A stretch of DNA of 64,000 nt from Helicobacteraceae bacterium (GCA_900770765.1 CAAGLK010000134.1:11498-75497), one strand, 5' to 3'. Positions 44,079 to 53,016 are shown, counted from the first letter of the stretch. Made by a program: numbers and translations. The notes: generated from the sequence alone by a model not told the origin.

Positions 44079-44457
44079 ATTTAACGCTACTTTAATAGCC
44101 TTAAGTGCGAGTGATTCTATCTTGCGCTTAAGGCTAAAGGCAGTAAATGCGGATTCTAGCCTCTTCGTGCTTTTATTAGATAATCAAAAAAGGTTAGAAT
44201 CCTATTTAAATAAACAAATTACGCTAGGTTTTAAAGAAAGTGCGGTGCTTGTCGCTACAAATATACAAAATGCACAAAACACGCTAAAAGCACAAATTTT
44301 AGAAATACAAGCCGATGGATTCTTTGCAAGATTAAGGCTAGTGTGCGACTTTGGCGAGTTTTGTGCGCTTATTAATGCTGCTTTTATAGATGAGTTTAAA
44401 AAAGGCGATTTTGTGGATTGTGCTATTTTAGAGAGTGAAATTTCACTATTTTTATAA
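44071..44457 (+). CDS. TOBE/Mop-like molybdate-binding protein in the mod operon
   Basis: A protein of about 128 residues overlapping the end of modA. It has two short repeats of the TOBE type (KESAVLVATNIQ resembles the molybdopterin-binding SVVLAV strand) and no membrane segment or signal. C. jejuni has a similar extra gene between modA and modB (Cj0302c as I recall). It may store or buffer molybdate or tungstate. The frame opens at TTG 44059; TTG 44071, giving MNKFNATL, is my choice, with a weak ribosome site. Confidence 0.65.
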   Translation: MNKFNATLIALSASDSILRLRLKAVNADSSLFVLLLDNQKRLESYLNKQITLGFKESAVLVATNIQNAQNTLKAQILEIQADGFFARLRLVCDFGEFCALINAAFIDEFKKGDFVDCAILESEISLFL

Positions 44458-44465
44458 GGCGTTTT

Positions 44466-45143
44466 ATGGAAGTGTTATCACAAGATTTTTTAAGCACGAT
44501 TTTTTTAACGCTAAAAGTCGCATTAATTACCACTATAATATTGCTTTTTTTAAGCATACCTTTAGGACTTTTTTTAAGTCAATCAAAAAGCAGATTCACT
44601 CCTATTTTAGAGGCAGTTGTATCGCTACCGCTTGTGCTTCCACCTAGTGTTTTAGGATTCTACCTATTAATTACATTTTCGCCAAATAGTGTTATTGGCA
44701 AGTTTTTATTAGACACATTTAATATAAAATTAGTTTTTAGCTTTCCTGGCTTAATTTTTGGGTCTATTTTATTTTCGCTTCCTTTTATGGTAAATCCAAT
44801 TGTCTCTGGCTTTAGCTCTTTGTCAAAATCGCTTTATGAGGCAGCCTTAACGCTAGGTAAAAATAAGCTAGAAATAATTATTTTTGTCCTTTTGCCTAAT
44901 ATTAAGCGCTCCATTCTCTCAGGCTGCGTGCTTACATTTGCCCACACAATAGGTGAGTTTGGCGTGGTTATGATGATAGGGGGTAATATCGCTGGTGAGA
45001 CGCGCGTGGCTAGTATTGCAATTTATGATGAAGTAGAAGCACTAAATTATGCCTTAGCACATAAATATGCCTTAACGCTATTTATTATTACTTTTTGCAT
45101 TTTGCTTATTACTTTTTATTTAAATAAAAAGGGCGTTAAGTGA
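44466..45143 (+). CDS. modB: Molybdate ABC transporter, permease
   Basis: A 225-residue membrane protein with about five or six hydrophobic segments and the permease loop EAALTLGKNKLEIIIFVLLPNI (residues ~127-148), the EAA motif that contacts ModC. VSLPLVLPPSVLGFYLL is the usual ModB block. It overlaps modC by 4 nt (GTGA). Confidence 0.94.
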   Translation: MEVLSQDFLSTIFLTLKVALITTIILLFLSIPLGLFLSQSKSRFTPILEAVVSLPLVLPPSVLGFYLLITFSPNSVIGKFLLDTFNIKLVFSFPGLIFGSILFSLPFMVNPIVSGFSSLSKSLYEAALTLGKNKLEIIIFVLLPNIKRSILSGCVLTFAHTIGEFGVVMMIGGNIAGETRVASIAIYDEVEALNYALAHKYALTLFIITFCILLITFYLNKKGVK

Positions 45144-46027
45144 TTGTTTTAGATTTTGAAAAAACGCTAAATAATGGCGCATTAGTGTTAAAGCTAAATT
45201 GTAAGCTAAAAATGCAAACGCTTATTTCGCTTTTTGGCAAAAGTGGAGTTGGTAAAACTACAGCCCTTAGAATCCTAAGCGGTCTTTTAGAGCCAGATTT
45301 TGGTAAAGTAGAAGTTGATGGAAAAATATGGTTTGATAAAGCAAAGGGCGCAAGAAAGCCTAAGGTAAATTTAGCACCACAAGAGCGGCAAATCGGCTTT
45401 GTATTCCAAGATTACGCACTTTTCCCAAATATGAGCGTAGAGGAGAATTTAAAATTTGCGCTAAAAGATAAGGATTCTAGTTTTATTGATGAGCTTTTAA
45501 AATTAAGCGAGTTAGATTCTTTAAGGAAGCAGAAGCCAAGCACGCTAAGCGGTGGGCAGAGTCAGCGAGTGGCTTTAGCTAGAGCGCTTGTTAGACGGCC
45601 TAAGATTCTGCTTTTAGATGAGCCTTTTTCTGCGCTGGATTCTATGATGGCACACACGCTTCAATGTGAACTTTTACGATTGCATAAACATTTTAAACTT
45701 AGCACATTTTTAGTAAGCCACAATTTAGGCGAGGTATTTTTGCTAGCCGATTTTGTATTGCATTTTAAAAATGGTGAAGTGTTTCAAAGTGGCACTCCAA
45801 ATGAAGTTTTTTTACAATCCACTCCAAGCGGTAAATTCCGCCATAGTGGAAATGTTTTAGAAATTAAAAAATCTGGTATTGTGTATTTACTAAGCGTTTT
45901 AATAGGTAATGAAATATCGCAAATTGTCGCAAATGAAGAAGATATTAAGAATCTAAAAATAGGAGATACTATAATGTTAAGCACAAAAGCGTGGAATCCA
46001 ATTATCACAAAGCTAAAAGTTAATTAG
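45140..46027 (+). CDS. modC: Molybdate ABC transporter, ATP-binding protein
   Basis: A 295-residue ATPase: Walker A GKSGVGKTT near residue 34, signature LSGGQSQRVALARAL near 135, Walker B ILLLDEPFSALD, switch His in LVSHN, and a C-terminal TOBE region (about 230-295) that may sense molybdate. Starts with GTG overlapping the modB stop. Last gene of modE-modA-TOBE-modB-modC. Confidence 0.95.
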   Translation: MIVLDFEKTLNNGALVLKLNCKLKMQTLISLFGKSGVGKTTALRILSGLLEPDFGKVEVDGKIWFDKAKGARKPKVNLAPQERQIGFVFQDYALFPNMSVEENLKFALKDKDSSFIDELLKLSELDSLRKQKPSTLSGGQSQRVALARALVRRPKILLLDEPFSALDSMMAHTLQCELLRLHKHFKLSTFLVSHNLGEVFLLADFVLHFKNGEVFQSGTPNEVFLQSTPSGKFRHSGNVLEIKKSGIVYLLSVLIGNEISQIVANEEDIKNLKIGDTIMLSTKAWNPIITKLKVN

Positions 46028-46039
46028 GATTCTAGCTAT

Positions 46040-46948
46040 TTAGCTTGTTTTATGGCTTTTAATATAAACTCTTATTTTTTCTTTAATTTGTGGATTAATT
46101 TCTAAATTTAGCTGCAATTTTGATAGTGGCAGCTCAAAGCCATCTAGCTTTGGCGCGTCCTTTTGCGTAATTAAAAGCGAAGTAGCACCTAGCCTTTTAT
46201 ATTCCTCTAAAATTTGCTCTTTTGGGAAAAATGCGTGGTCGCTTAATAGAATCTTACCCACAACACTAGGTAAAAATTCATCAAGCCTAGATGGATTTGC
46301 AATAGCGGTTAAAAGCAGCATTTTAGGCGTAGAATCCACTACTTGAACGCTTCTTTTATAATCTACTCCTTCAATAGCCACAATATCCGCCTTTTTATAT
46401 GCACTTCTTTTTTCTCTATAAGCCCCACTAGGGATACAAAAGCTAAAATATGGCTCTAACTTTGGCTTTAAAACAATATTTAGCTTTTTAAAATTAAAGC
46501 GGAATCCATCGTCTAAAAATATCACATTTGCCCCTAGTTTTTTAGCCTCTAAAATCCCTTTAGCACGATTCTCACTTACAATAACACTCGCATTTTTTAA
46601 CGCCCTAGCTATCATTAATGCTTCATCGCCTACGGATTCCACGCTCTCTTTAATCTCGCCTTTAATGCTTACGATTTTTACACCCTTGCTTTTTCGTTTA
46701 TATCCTCTTAAAATTACACAAGCATTTTCATAATCTTTTGCAATTTCAATCACAAAAGGCGTCTTCCCACTCCCACCAACAACTAAATTTCCAATACTAA
46801 CAATAGGAATCCTAAAATCTCTAAAAGGTGCGATTTTACGCTTTATCGTAGAAATAGCACAATACAAAAAGCTAAAAGGCAAAAGTATAAAAGCTAGAAT
46901 CTTTTGCCCCACACTTGGTTTATAAAAATATCGCTCAAGCCACCGCAT
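46040..46948 (-). CDS. lpxK: Tetraacyldisaccharide 4'-kinase LpxK
   Basis: Phosphorylates the lipid A precursor at the 4' position at the inner membrane. The 302-residue protein has an N-terminal hydrophobic anchor, Walker A-like GNLVVGGSGKTP near residues 48-59, the LRGYKR and DDGFRFN blocks, and the DHAFF segment. Slightly short, like other Campylobacterota LpxK. It lies 8 nt after the DegT-family gene. Confidence 0.93.
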   Translation of the reverse strand: MRWLERYFYKPSVGQKILAFILLPFSFLYCAISTIKRKIAPFRDFRIPIVSIGNLVVGGSGKTPFVIEIAKDYENACVILRGYKRKSKGVKIVSIKGEIKESVESVGDEALMIARALKNASVIVSENRAKGILEAKKLGANVIFLDDGFRFNFKKLNIVLKPKLEPYFSFCIPSGAYREKRSAYKKADIVAIEGVDYKRSVQVVDSTPKMLLLTAIANPSRLDEFLPSVVGKILLSDHAFFPKEQILEEYKRLGATSLLITQKDAPKLDGFELPLSKLQLNLEINPQIKEKIRVYIKSHKTS

Positions 46949-46956
46949 AAGAATCC

Positions 46957-48087
46957 TTAAAATCGCTCACTAGCAAGCTGTATCATTTTCTTACACACAT
47001 AATCAATATCCGCCTTTTGCATAGCACTATAAATAGGCAAACTAAGAATCTGCTGGTAATTTTTAAGCGCAATGGGAAAATCACTAATTTTATATTTATA
47101 TTTATTTTTATAATAGCTTAATAAGTGCATAGGCACAAAATGCAGTGAAGTCTCAATCCCACACGCCTTTAGCTCTCTTGCAAAATGGTCTCTATTTTTA
47201 TCAATTTTAATAATAAAATGTGCAAAAATATGCGGATATTTCACAATAGGCATAGAAATATGTGGAGCGTCTTTTAAGGATTCCATATAATATTTTGCTA
47301 TTTCTTGCCGCCTTTTAATAATATAATCAATGCGTCTTAATTGACTTAAGCATAACGCAGAATCCAAAAAGCTAACATTATATTTATTTCCAAGCCCTAC
47401 AACATCATATAAATATTGCGGCCTAGATGAAGTTGTTTTTTCACTTACCACACCATGATAGCGTAAAAGCATAGCCTCTTTTGCTAATGCTTCATCTTGT
47501 GTGGTTAAGATTCCAGCTTGTGCGACAGGATTTATGGAATCTAGCACGATACTAAAAATACTTGCATAGCTTCCTTGTGAGCCGATTTTTACGCCATTGC
47601 GCACAAGTCCTAAAGCCATAGTAGCATCTTCAATAATCTTAATATCGTATTTATCGGCTAAATCAAAAAATGGTTCCATATCGCACACTTGCCCAGCCGT
47701 GTGGCTTACAATAATCGCACGCAGTTTTTTATTACCTATTTTTTCAAGCGTCTCTTTGCATTTTTCTAGCGAGATAAAAAATGTATCTTCTTCAATATCC
47801 ACAAATATAGGCTCCGCATCAAAATGCCGAATCATTTCAGGAAACATAGGGTGGCAGTTAATAGAGCAAATTATTTTATCCCCCCTTTTAATATCCATAG
47901 CAAATAAGCATAAATGAAACGCAGCCGTGCCGCTAATTGTCGCTATTGCATGTGATGTGCCAATATATTCTTTAAACTCTTTTTCAAGCGTTAAAACCAC
48001 ATTTTCACTAGGATTTTCTAAAACTTCTAAAACAGCTTCTCTCTCAGCTTCTGTAATATCTGGGATAAAGTAAGGAATCTTACGCAT
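46957..48087 (-). CDS. DegT/DnrJ/EryC1-family protein lacking the PLP lysine
   Basis: A 376-residue protein of the sugar-aminotransferase fold: SGTAAFHLCLFA near 52, IIVSHTAGQVCDMEPF near 125-140, Asp154 (IIEDATMALG) that binds the PLP ring nitrogen, and the C-terminal HFVPMHL. The usual SFHxxK motif is replaced by FSIVLDSI (178-185), so Ser184 occupies the Schiff-base lysine position. In ColD-type dehydratases that lysine is a His; here neither is present. It may be a sensor, a structural protein or a PLP-independent enzyme. Set between nadE and lpxK in one tight run. Confidence 0.8.
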   Translation of the reverse strand: MRKIPYFIPDITEAEREAVLEVLENPSENVVLTLEKEFKEYIGTSHAIATISGTAAFHLCLFAMDIKRGDKIICSINCHPMFPEMIRHFDAEPIFVDIEEDTFFISLEKCKETLEKIGNKKLRAIIVSHTAGQVCDMEPFFDLADKYDIKIIEDATMALGLVRNGVKIGSQGSYASIFSIVLDSINPVAQAGILTTQDEALAKEAMLLRYHGVVSEKTTSSRPQYLYDVVGLGNKYNVSFLDSALCLSQLRRIDYIIKRRQEIAKYYMESLKDAPHISMPIVKYPHIFAHFIIKIDKNRDHFARELKACGIETSLHFVPMHLLSYYKNKYKYKISDFPIALKNYQQILSLPIYSAMQKADIDYVCKKMIQLASERF

Positions 48088-48089
48088 TT

Positions 48090-48863
48090 TTAACCTTCAA
48101 TAGATTCTAAGACTGCAATTTGTGGCAACTCTCGCTTAAAAGCATTTTGCTTTATACGCCTTTTAACAAGCTCTAGTGCGTCTTTGCTAAAGCCTTTTTG
48201 TAAAATCAACTCATCATCTACACCATTTTCTAAAAGTCGCATAATGGAATCCAAAATTTCATAAGAAAAGCCAAGCTCACCCTCATCGCTTTGCCCTTCA
48301 AAAAAGTCCGCACTAGGGGCTTTGTTTATAATATTTTGCGGAATCTCTAAGATTCTAGCTAGCTTAAAAATATCACTTTTATACAAATCCCCAAGCGGAT
48401 TAATCGCACTTGCCAAATCGCCAAAAATCGTCCCATAGCCAAGCAGAATCTCACTTTTATTACTTGTCCCAATCACAAGCGCATTATTAACAAAAGCATA
48501 ATCATAAAGGCAAATCATACGCATCCTAGCGCAAAGATTCCCTAAGCGGATAAGGTTGGAATCCAAATTTTTCAAAAGTTTTTCAAACGCATTTTGCGGT
48601 AATTCTAAAGGCAAAATCTCATAATCTAAATTAAGATTCTTACATAACTCTAAAGCGTCTTTTAAATTGTGCGGATTTGACTGCTTATGTGGCATTAAAA
48701 GGGCTTTTGCATTTTCTCCAAAAGCCAAAACACAAAGTTTTGCCACCACAGCGGAATCCAAACCACCACTTAAGCCAAATACTACTTTATTAAAACCACG
48801 CACTGAGACTTCATTTTTTAAAAATTCCACTAAATTTTTAGCTACTTTTTCATAACCATACAT
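48090..48863 (-). CDS. nadE: NAD+ synthetase (ammonia-dependent form)
   Basis: Amidates nicotinic acid adenine dinucleotide, the last step of NAD synthesis. The 257-residue protein has the ATP-pyrophosphatase P-loop FGLSGGLDSAVVAK near 28-41, the GTSNKSE block and FEGQSDEGELGFSY. No glutaminase domain is attached, so ammonia is the likely direct donor. It ends 2 nt before the DegT-family gene, heading the run to lpxK. Confidence 0.95.
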   Translation of the reverse strand: MYGYEKVAKNLVEFLKNEVSVRGFNKVVFGLSGGLDSAVVAKLCVLAFGENAKALLMPHKQSNPHNLKDALELCKNLNLDYEILPLELPQNAFEKLLKNLDSNLIRLGNLCARMRMICLYDYAFVNNALVIGTSNKSEILLGYGTIFGDLASAINPLGDLYKSDIFKLARILEIPQNIINKAPSADFFEGQSDEGELGFSYEILDSIMRLLENGVDDELILQKGFSKDALELVKRRIKQNAFKRELPQIAVLESIEG

Positions 48864-48912
48864 TTATAAAACCTTAATTTTTTATATTAATTCTAAAATT
48901 TTATTTAAAATG

Positions 48913-48945
48913 TGTATTGTATCTAAAATTTTTAGATACAATACA
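48913..48945. promoter_or_regulatory. 33-bp perfect palindrome upstream of the OmpA-family gene
   Basis: Inverted repeat with 16-bp arms, TGTATTGTATCTAAAA and its complement, around a single T at 48929, 29 nt upstream of the ATG. It lies in the 111-bp gap divergent from nadE. If transcribed it makes a long hairpin directly before an AGGAGG ribosome site; as DNA it could be an operator, since TACAAT in the right arm could be a -10. Not a terminator by position. Confidence 0.7.
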
Positions 48946-48974
48946 AAAACATTTTTACATTTTTAGGAGGATTT

Positions 48975-49877
48975 ATGAAAAAGGCATTAGCACTTTCTTT
49001 AGCGTTATGCACTTCAGTTTTTGCAGCGAATAATTTATTTGAAATTACACCAGAAGTTGGCGGTAGCTTCCACATTGATAGCAATACTTATGGTAATCAA
49101 GACTTAACTTATGGCTTAAAATTTGCCACTCGTGTAGCACCTACTTGGTTAGCAGAAGCTGGTTATAATCGCATAAGCGATGCGGATTATAAAAATAATC
49201 TAGGCTTTACGGATGTAGATAGATATTTTATAAATTTAATTAAAGAATTTGAAATTGAGGATAGCAAAACAACTCCTTATATTTTAGGAGGAATCGGTTA
49301 TGAGTATTTAAACAATAATGCAAATAGTATGGATAGTGCAATTTTTGGTCAATATGGCGTTGGTTTGCGTTATGCTATGGCGGAATATTTGCATTTAAAA
49401 ACAGAGCTTAAACATCTAGCTAGCCTTGATGGCAGAAGTGATATTGTGGCTACAATAGGCTTTAGTATTCCTTTTGGCACTTATGCAAAAGAAGTTGAAG
49501 TCGTAGAGGAAGCTGTGGTTATAGAAGAGCCTAAAACTCATATTCACACTTTTTCAGTGCAATTCCCTACGGATTCCGCTATTGTCGCGCCACAATATAA
49601 CACAGAAATAAAAGATTTCGCAGATTCTTTAAAAGAGAATCCAAATCAAGCGGCAATTATCGGCGGACACACAGATTCCACAGGAAGCGATACTTATAAT
49701 CAAAAACTTTCGCAAAAACGCGCAAATGCAGTAAAAGATGCAATTATTGCAGAAGGTGTTGAAGCAGAAAGATTAGAAGCAAAAGGCTATGGAGAAGCTA
49801 GACCAATAGCAGATAACGCCACAAAAGAAGGCAGAGCTAAAAATAGAAGAGTAGAAGCAGAAATTTTCACAAAGTAA
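48975..49877 (+). CDS. OmpA-family outer-membrane protein (CadF-like)
   Basis: A 300-residue protein with a signal peptide (cleaved after FAA, about residue 18), an N-terminal eight-stranded beta-barrel (about 20-170), an acidic linker (VEVVEEAVVIEEPK) and a C-terminal OmpA peptidoglycan-binding domain (GGHTDSTGSDTYNQKLSQKR near 228 and KEGRAKNRRVE near 285). The layout matches C. jejuni CadF, but the fibronectin-binding FRLS is not evident (YGVGLRYAMAEYL at that place) and the cysteines are absent. It anchors the outer membrane to the wall; adhesin activity is speculative. Very strong ribosome site AGGAGG. Confidence 0.87.
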   Translation: MKKALALSLALCTSVFAANNLFEITPEVGGSFHIDSNTYGNQDLTYGLKFATRVAPTWLAEAGYNRISDADYKNNLGFTDVDRYFINLIKEFEIEDSKTTPYILGGIGYEYLNNNANSMDSAIFGQYGVGLRYAMAEYLHLKTELKHLASLDGRSDIVATIGFSIPFGTYAKEVEVVEEAVVIEEPKTHIHTFSVQFPTDSAIVAPQYNTEIKDFADSLKENPNQAAIIGGHTDSTGSDTYNQKLSQKRANAVKDAIIAEGVEAERLEAKGYGEARPIADNATKEGRAKNRRVEAEIFTK

Positions 49878-49885
49878 GCTAAATA

Positions 49886-51280
49886 ATGCGACCTATCATC
49901 AAGCAAGATATCGCCATTTATGCACCAGATGTGCATTTAGATATGAAAGCCGCTAAAGAGATTTGCGAGGTGCTTATTTCAAATAGTGCGACAATCCGCT
50001 CTTTAGGGCTTAAGGCTGTGTTTTTTTCTTTTGAAAACATAGAGCAGTTTGACGAAGGTGCTACGATTCTAATCGCAAAGGCGCTTTTAGCAATGCAAAA
50101 TAAAGTCAGCATTGCAGTAGCCTTTGTAAATTACAATGATTCACAATTTCCTAAGTTAAAAACATTATTTCCAAATAAAAGCCTACCACTTTTCCGCTCA
50201 GAAAATATGGCAAATTTATTATTAAATCTAAAACTACCTCCGCTTAATCAAAAAATCATATATTATGATAAAGACCAAATGATGCAGACGCTAATCTCAC
50301 AAGAGCTTACAAATAAAGGTTATCAAATCATTTTAGTAAATAGCGAGGCAGATTTTTTATCAAAAAAAAGAATTTATTTAGACAATGCAATTTATATATA
50401 CGATATTTATTTTGATATAACAAGTAATTTTATCCCAGTAACAATAGCAAATGGAATTGTAACTTACACGCTTTATAAACGCGTAGATAAAAATATTACA
50501 AGATTTTTTAATATACAAACACATAATTCAAGGTTAAGAGAGGGCTATAAAGTATTTATATTTGACGCTACAGACACAAAGGATTTTAATCCAGCGGCAC
50601 TTGATTTTGTTATGTCTTTAGCCTTAAATAACGCACGCTTTGAGGCTTGTATTGCGATTTGTGGGTTAAAAACTGCTTTAGATTCTAACAAACAAGTTTT
50701 ATGTGCTAAAAGTCGTGTGTATTTCTTTAATACCCTAGATGAATGCAAAAAGAATCCAAAAATACTAGAACTTGCAAAAAGCCACAGCATAGCAGAACAA
50801 AAGAGAAAAGGCCTAACGAAGCACTTAGTAGCACAGCTTCCTGTTTTTATAAACGCCGCAATTGAGACGCTATCATCGCTAACAGGCGGCAATGCAAAAC
50901 GCACAGATTATAAAGTAACAATATATAACAAAACAGCACAAAACGACATTATGGGCGCTATGATTAATTTTGAAGGCGATGTTACAGGATTAGTTGCATT
51001 ATGTTTTAGCAAAGAAATAGTAAAAGAAGCTTCTATGATGCTTTTAGGCGAGGAATCTCAAAGCGATGATGAGTTATTAGATGTTATCTCAGAATTTACA
51101 AATATTATAGCTGGTCGCTCTAAAGCTATTTTAGCCGAACACAATATTTCAATTGGAATCTCACTGCCACAAGCCTATAAAAGCGAAGATGATATAGTCA
51201 AAGTCTTAGGCGGCAAGCAAGGCGTGCAAGTTAATTTACTATTAAATGAAAAGCCACTAGTGCTATTTTTAGCTCATTAA
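49886..51280 (+). CDS. Multidomain chemotaxis protein with C-terminal CheX domain
   Basis: A 464-residue protein. The C-terminal ~150 residues (from about 310) form a CheX/CheC-like phosphatase domain with the signature Glu403-x-x-Asn406 (ISEFTNIIAGR), which in CheX hydrolyses CheY phosphate. Residues ~1-110 look like a STAS-type domain (FSFENIEQFDEGATILI), and ~120-240 like a degenerate receiver (IIYYDKDQMMQTLISQEL, IYIYDIYFD). This combination is unusual. It starts 8 nt after the OmpA-family gene and converges on ruvX, overlapping it by 12 nt. A second CheY-P phosphatase candidate beside cheZ. Confidence 0.72.
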   Translation: MRPIIKQDIAIYAPDVHLDMKAAKEICEVLISNSATIRSLGLKAVFFSFENIEQFDEGATILIAKALLAMQNKVSIAVAFVNYNDSQFPKLKTLFPNKSLPLFRSENMANLLLNLKLPPLNQKIIYYDKDQMMQTLISQELTNKGYQIILVNSEADFLSKKRIYLDNAIYIYDIYFDITSNFIPVTIANGIVTYTLYKRVDKNITRFFNIQTHNSRLREGYKVFIFDATDTKDFNPAALDFVMSLALNNARFEACIAICGLKTALDSNKQVLCAKSRVYFFNTLDECKKNPKILELAKSHSIAEQKRKGLTKHLVAQLPVFINAAIETLSSLTGGNAKRTDYKVTIYNKTAQNDIMGAMINFEGDVTGLVALCFSKEIVKEASMMLLGEESQSDDELLDVISEFTNIIAGRSKAILAEHNISIGISLPQAYKSEDDIVKVLGGKQGVQVNLLLNEKPLVLFLAH

Positions 51281-51700
51281 ATATCTCTCTAAAATTACAA
51301 GGGCAGCCATAGAATCTAAACTTCCGCTTTTTAAATTTGCCTTTTTTCGCATTTTTTTATCATCTAATTTTTCCATAGCCTGAAAGCTACTAAAAGACTC
51401 ATCTATAAAAACAACTTCAATTTCGCTAGGTAATTCTAAAAGACTTACAAAATGTCTAATACGCCTCTGCATAGCTAAAATAGGGCTATCACTGCTAGAA
51501 TCGCTAGAATCCTTAGGGATTCCAACCACTAAAATCTCAGCTTTAGATTCCATCACTACGCTTCTAACATCTCTTGCGGCTTGATTGCGATTTTTTCTAA
51601 AAATAGGTTCTAAACACAGCGGAATCCCAAGCACAGATTTAGCAACCCCTATGCGTTTTAGCCCCACATCTAAGCATAAAATTATTTTGTCTTTTTTCAT
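51269..51700 (-). CDS. ruvX: RuvX/YqgF pre-16S rRNA nuclease family protein
   Basis: A 143-residue RNase H-like protein. ILCLDVGLKRIGVAKS (residues 7-22) holds the first catalytic Asp, VVGIPKD the middle strand and FIDESFSS the next acidic residue; the ending has LDSMAALVILERYL with the last Asp. Members process 16S rRNA ends or have been called Holliday junction resolvases. It abuts the U32 gene (TAATG overlap) and overlaps the CheX-domain gene by 12 nt at the 3' ends. Confidence 0.9.
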   Translation of the reverse strand: MKKDKIILCLDVGLKRIGVAKSVLGIPLCLEPIFRKNRNQAARDVRSVVMESKAEILVVGIPKDSSDSSSDSPILAMQRRIRHFVSLLELPSEIEVVFIDESFSSFQAMEKLDDKKMRKKANLKSGSLDSMAALVILERYLMS

Positions 51701-53016
51701 TAAACTCTTTGTCTTAAAAAGCTAAAAGGCGGAAGCGTAAATGGCAGAATAAAGGCGTTTGTATTACCACTATGGATAGATTCTAGCTCTTTGCCATTTT
51801 CAAGTAGAATCTTAAAAAATCGTATATATTTTTTGCCCTCAAATGTAAAAATCTCGCCGATTTCATTTTTAGCATCCACTAGCGATTCCACATTTGCACT
51901 TACTATTTCTTTAGCTTCATTTAATCGTATCGTGTGGCGGCAAAGGGCAGTTTTACCATTCTCACTAACTTCAGCATTTACTTGAAAGCTCCCCTCGCTA
52001 ATAGCGGTAAAGTGATTTTGCGTATTTAGCTTTTGATATGGGCGGTGGATTAGATAGCCATCGCTAAATCCGCGATTTTTTAGCGTATCAAGCTCATTTT
52101 TGTAAGATTCCACATTAAAATTACCGCTAAAATAATCATCAATCGCCGCTCTATAAGCCAACGCAGTAATCCCAGCATAATAGCTAGATTTCGTCCGTCC
52201 TTCAATTTTAAGCGAGTCAATCACGCCGCTCTCTAAAATTAGCGGAATATGCTCACATAAATTTAAATCCTTAGAGTTAAAAATATGCGTCCCAACACCG
52301 CTTTCTTCTTGCAGCCTCATCATTACGCCATTATCTGGGTTTTTTGCATAAAACTCTCGCCCATCAAATCGCACGAGTTTATCGCTATCTAAATCACGCA
52401 CAAAATATTCATAATCAAAGCGGCAGTCGTTTGCGCAACTCCCACGATTTGGCACACGCCCACTTTGAAGCGCAGAAATTAAACATCGCCCAGAAAATGC
52501 AAAGCACATAGAGCCGTGGATAAAAATCTCTAACTCTAGCTCTGGCAGTGCCTTTTTAATCTCAATAGCATCCTTTAAGCTAAGCTCTCTTGCGGCAACT
52601 ATGCGTTTTACGCCCATTTCATAGAAAACTTGTGCGTCTAGCACATTTAGCACATTTGCTTGAGTGGATAAATGTATTGGAATCTCTGGGGCGATTTTTC
52701 GTGCTAGTTTAATAACGCCAGGGGCTGCGACAATGAAGCCATCTGGCTTTAAGGAAGCCATTTTTTCAATATGAGACTCTAGTAATTTTAGCTGTGAATT
52801 AAAGGGGAAGCCATTTATTGTTACATAGATTTTTTTACCTTTATTGTGTGTGTATTCCACACCCTCTTTAAAGGAGTCAAAGTCAAATTCCTTCCCACTG
52901 CGATTCCGTAGTGAAAAGTGGCTAACGCCGCCATATACGGCGTCTGCTCCGTATTCTAGGGCGATTTTTAGCTTTTTTAAATTACCTGCTGGGGATAGAA
53001 GTTCTGGCTTTATCAA
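51700..53016 (-). CDS. U32 family peptidase-like protein (tRNA hydroxylation TrhP/YegQ type)
   Basis: A 438-residue protein with the U32 hallmark around residues 165-205: EIFIHGSMCFAFSGRC, then NRGSCANDCR, whose cysteines bind an iron-sulfur cluster in this family. The N-terminal ELLSPAGNLKKLKIALEYGADAVY is also typical. YegQ/TrhP takes part in 5-hydroxyuridine formation in tRNA wobble positions; older names call it collagenase (PrtC). It starts with TTG overlapping the cheZ stop by 4 nt. The pairing with cheZ matches my recollection of H. pylori HP0169-HP0170. Confidence 0.88.
   Translation of the reverse strand: MIKPELLSPAGNLKKLKIALEYGADAVYGGVSHFSLRNRSGKEFDFDSFKEGVEYTHNKGKKIYVTINGFPFNSQLKLLESHIEKMASLKPDGFIVAAPGVIKLARKIAPEIPIHLSTQANVLNVLDAQVFYEMGVKRIVAARELSLKDAIEIKKALPELELEIFIHGSMCFAFSGRCLISALQSGRVPNRGSCANDCRFDYEYFVRDLDSDKLVRFDGREFYAKNPDNGVMMRLQEESGVGTHIFNSKDLNLCEHIPLILESGVIDSLKIEGRTKSSYYAGITALAYRAAIDDYFSGNFNVESYKNELDTLKNRGFSDGYLIHRPYQKLNTQNHFTAISEGSFQVNAEVSENGKTALCRHTIRLNEAKEIVSANVESLVDAKNEIGEIFTFEGKKYIRFFKILLENGKELESIHSGNTNAFILPFTLPPFSFLRQRV

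Noticed and set aside
47880..47885. C6 homopolymer in the DegT-family gene, possible phase-variable tract
   Set aside because: Six bases are too short to be a likely contingency tract, and the frame is intact across it.
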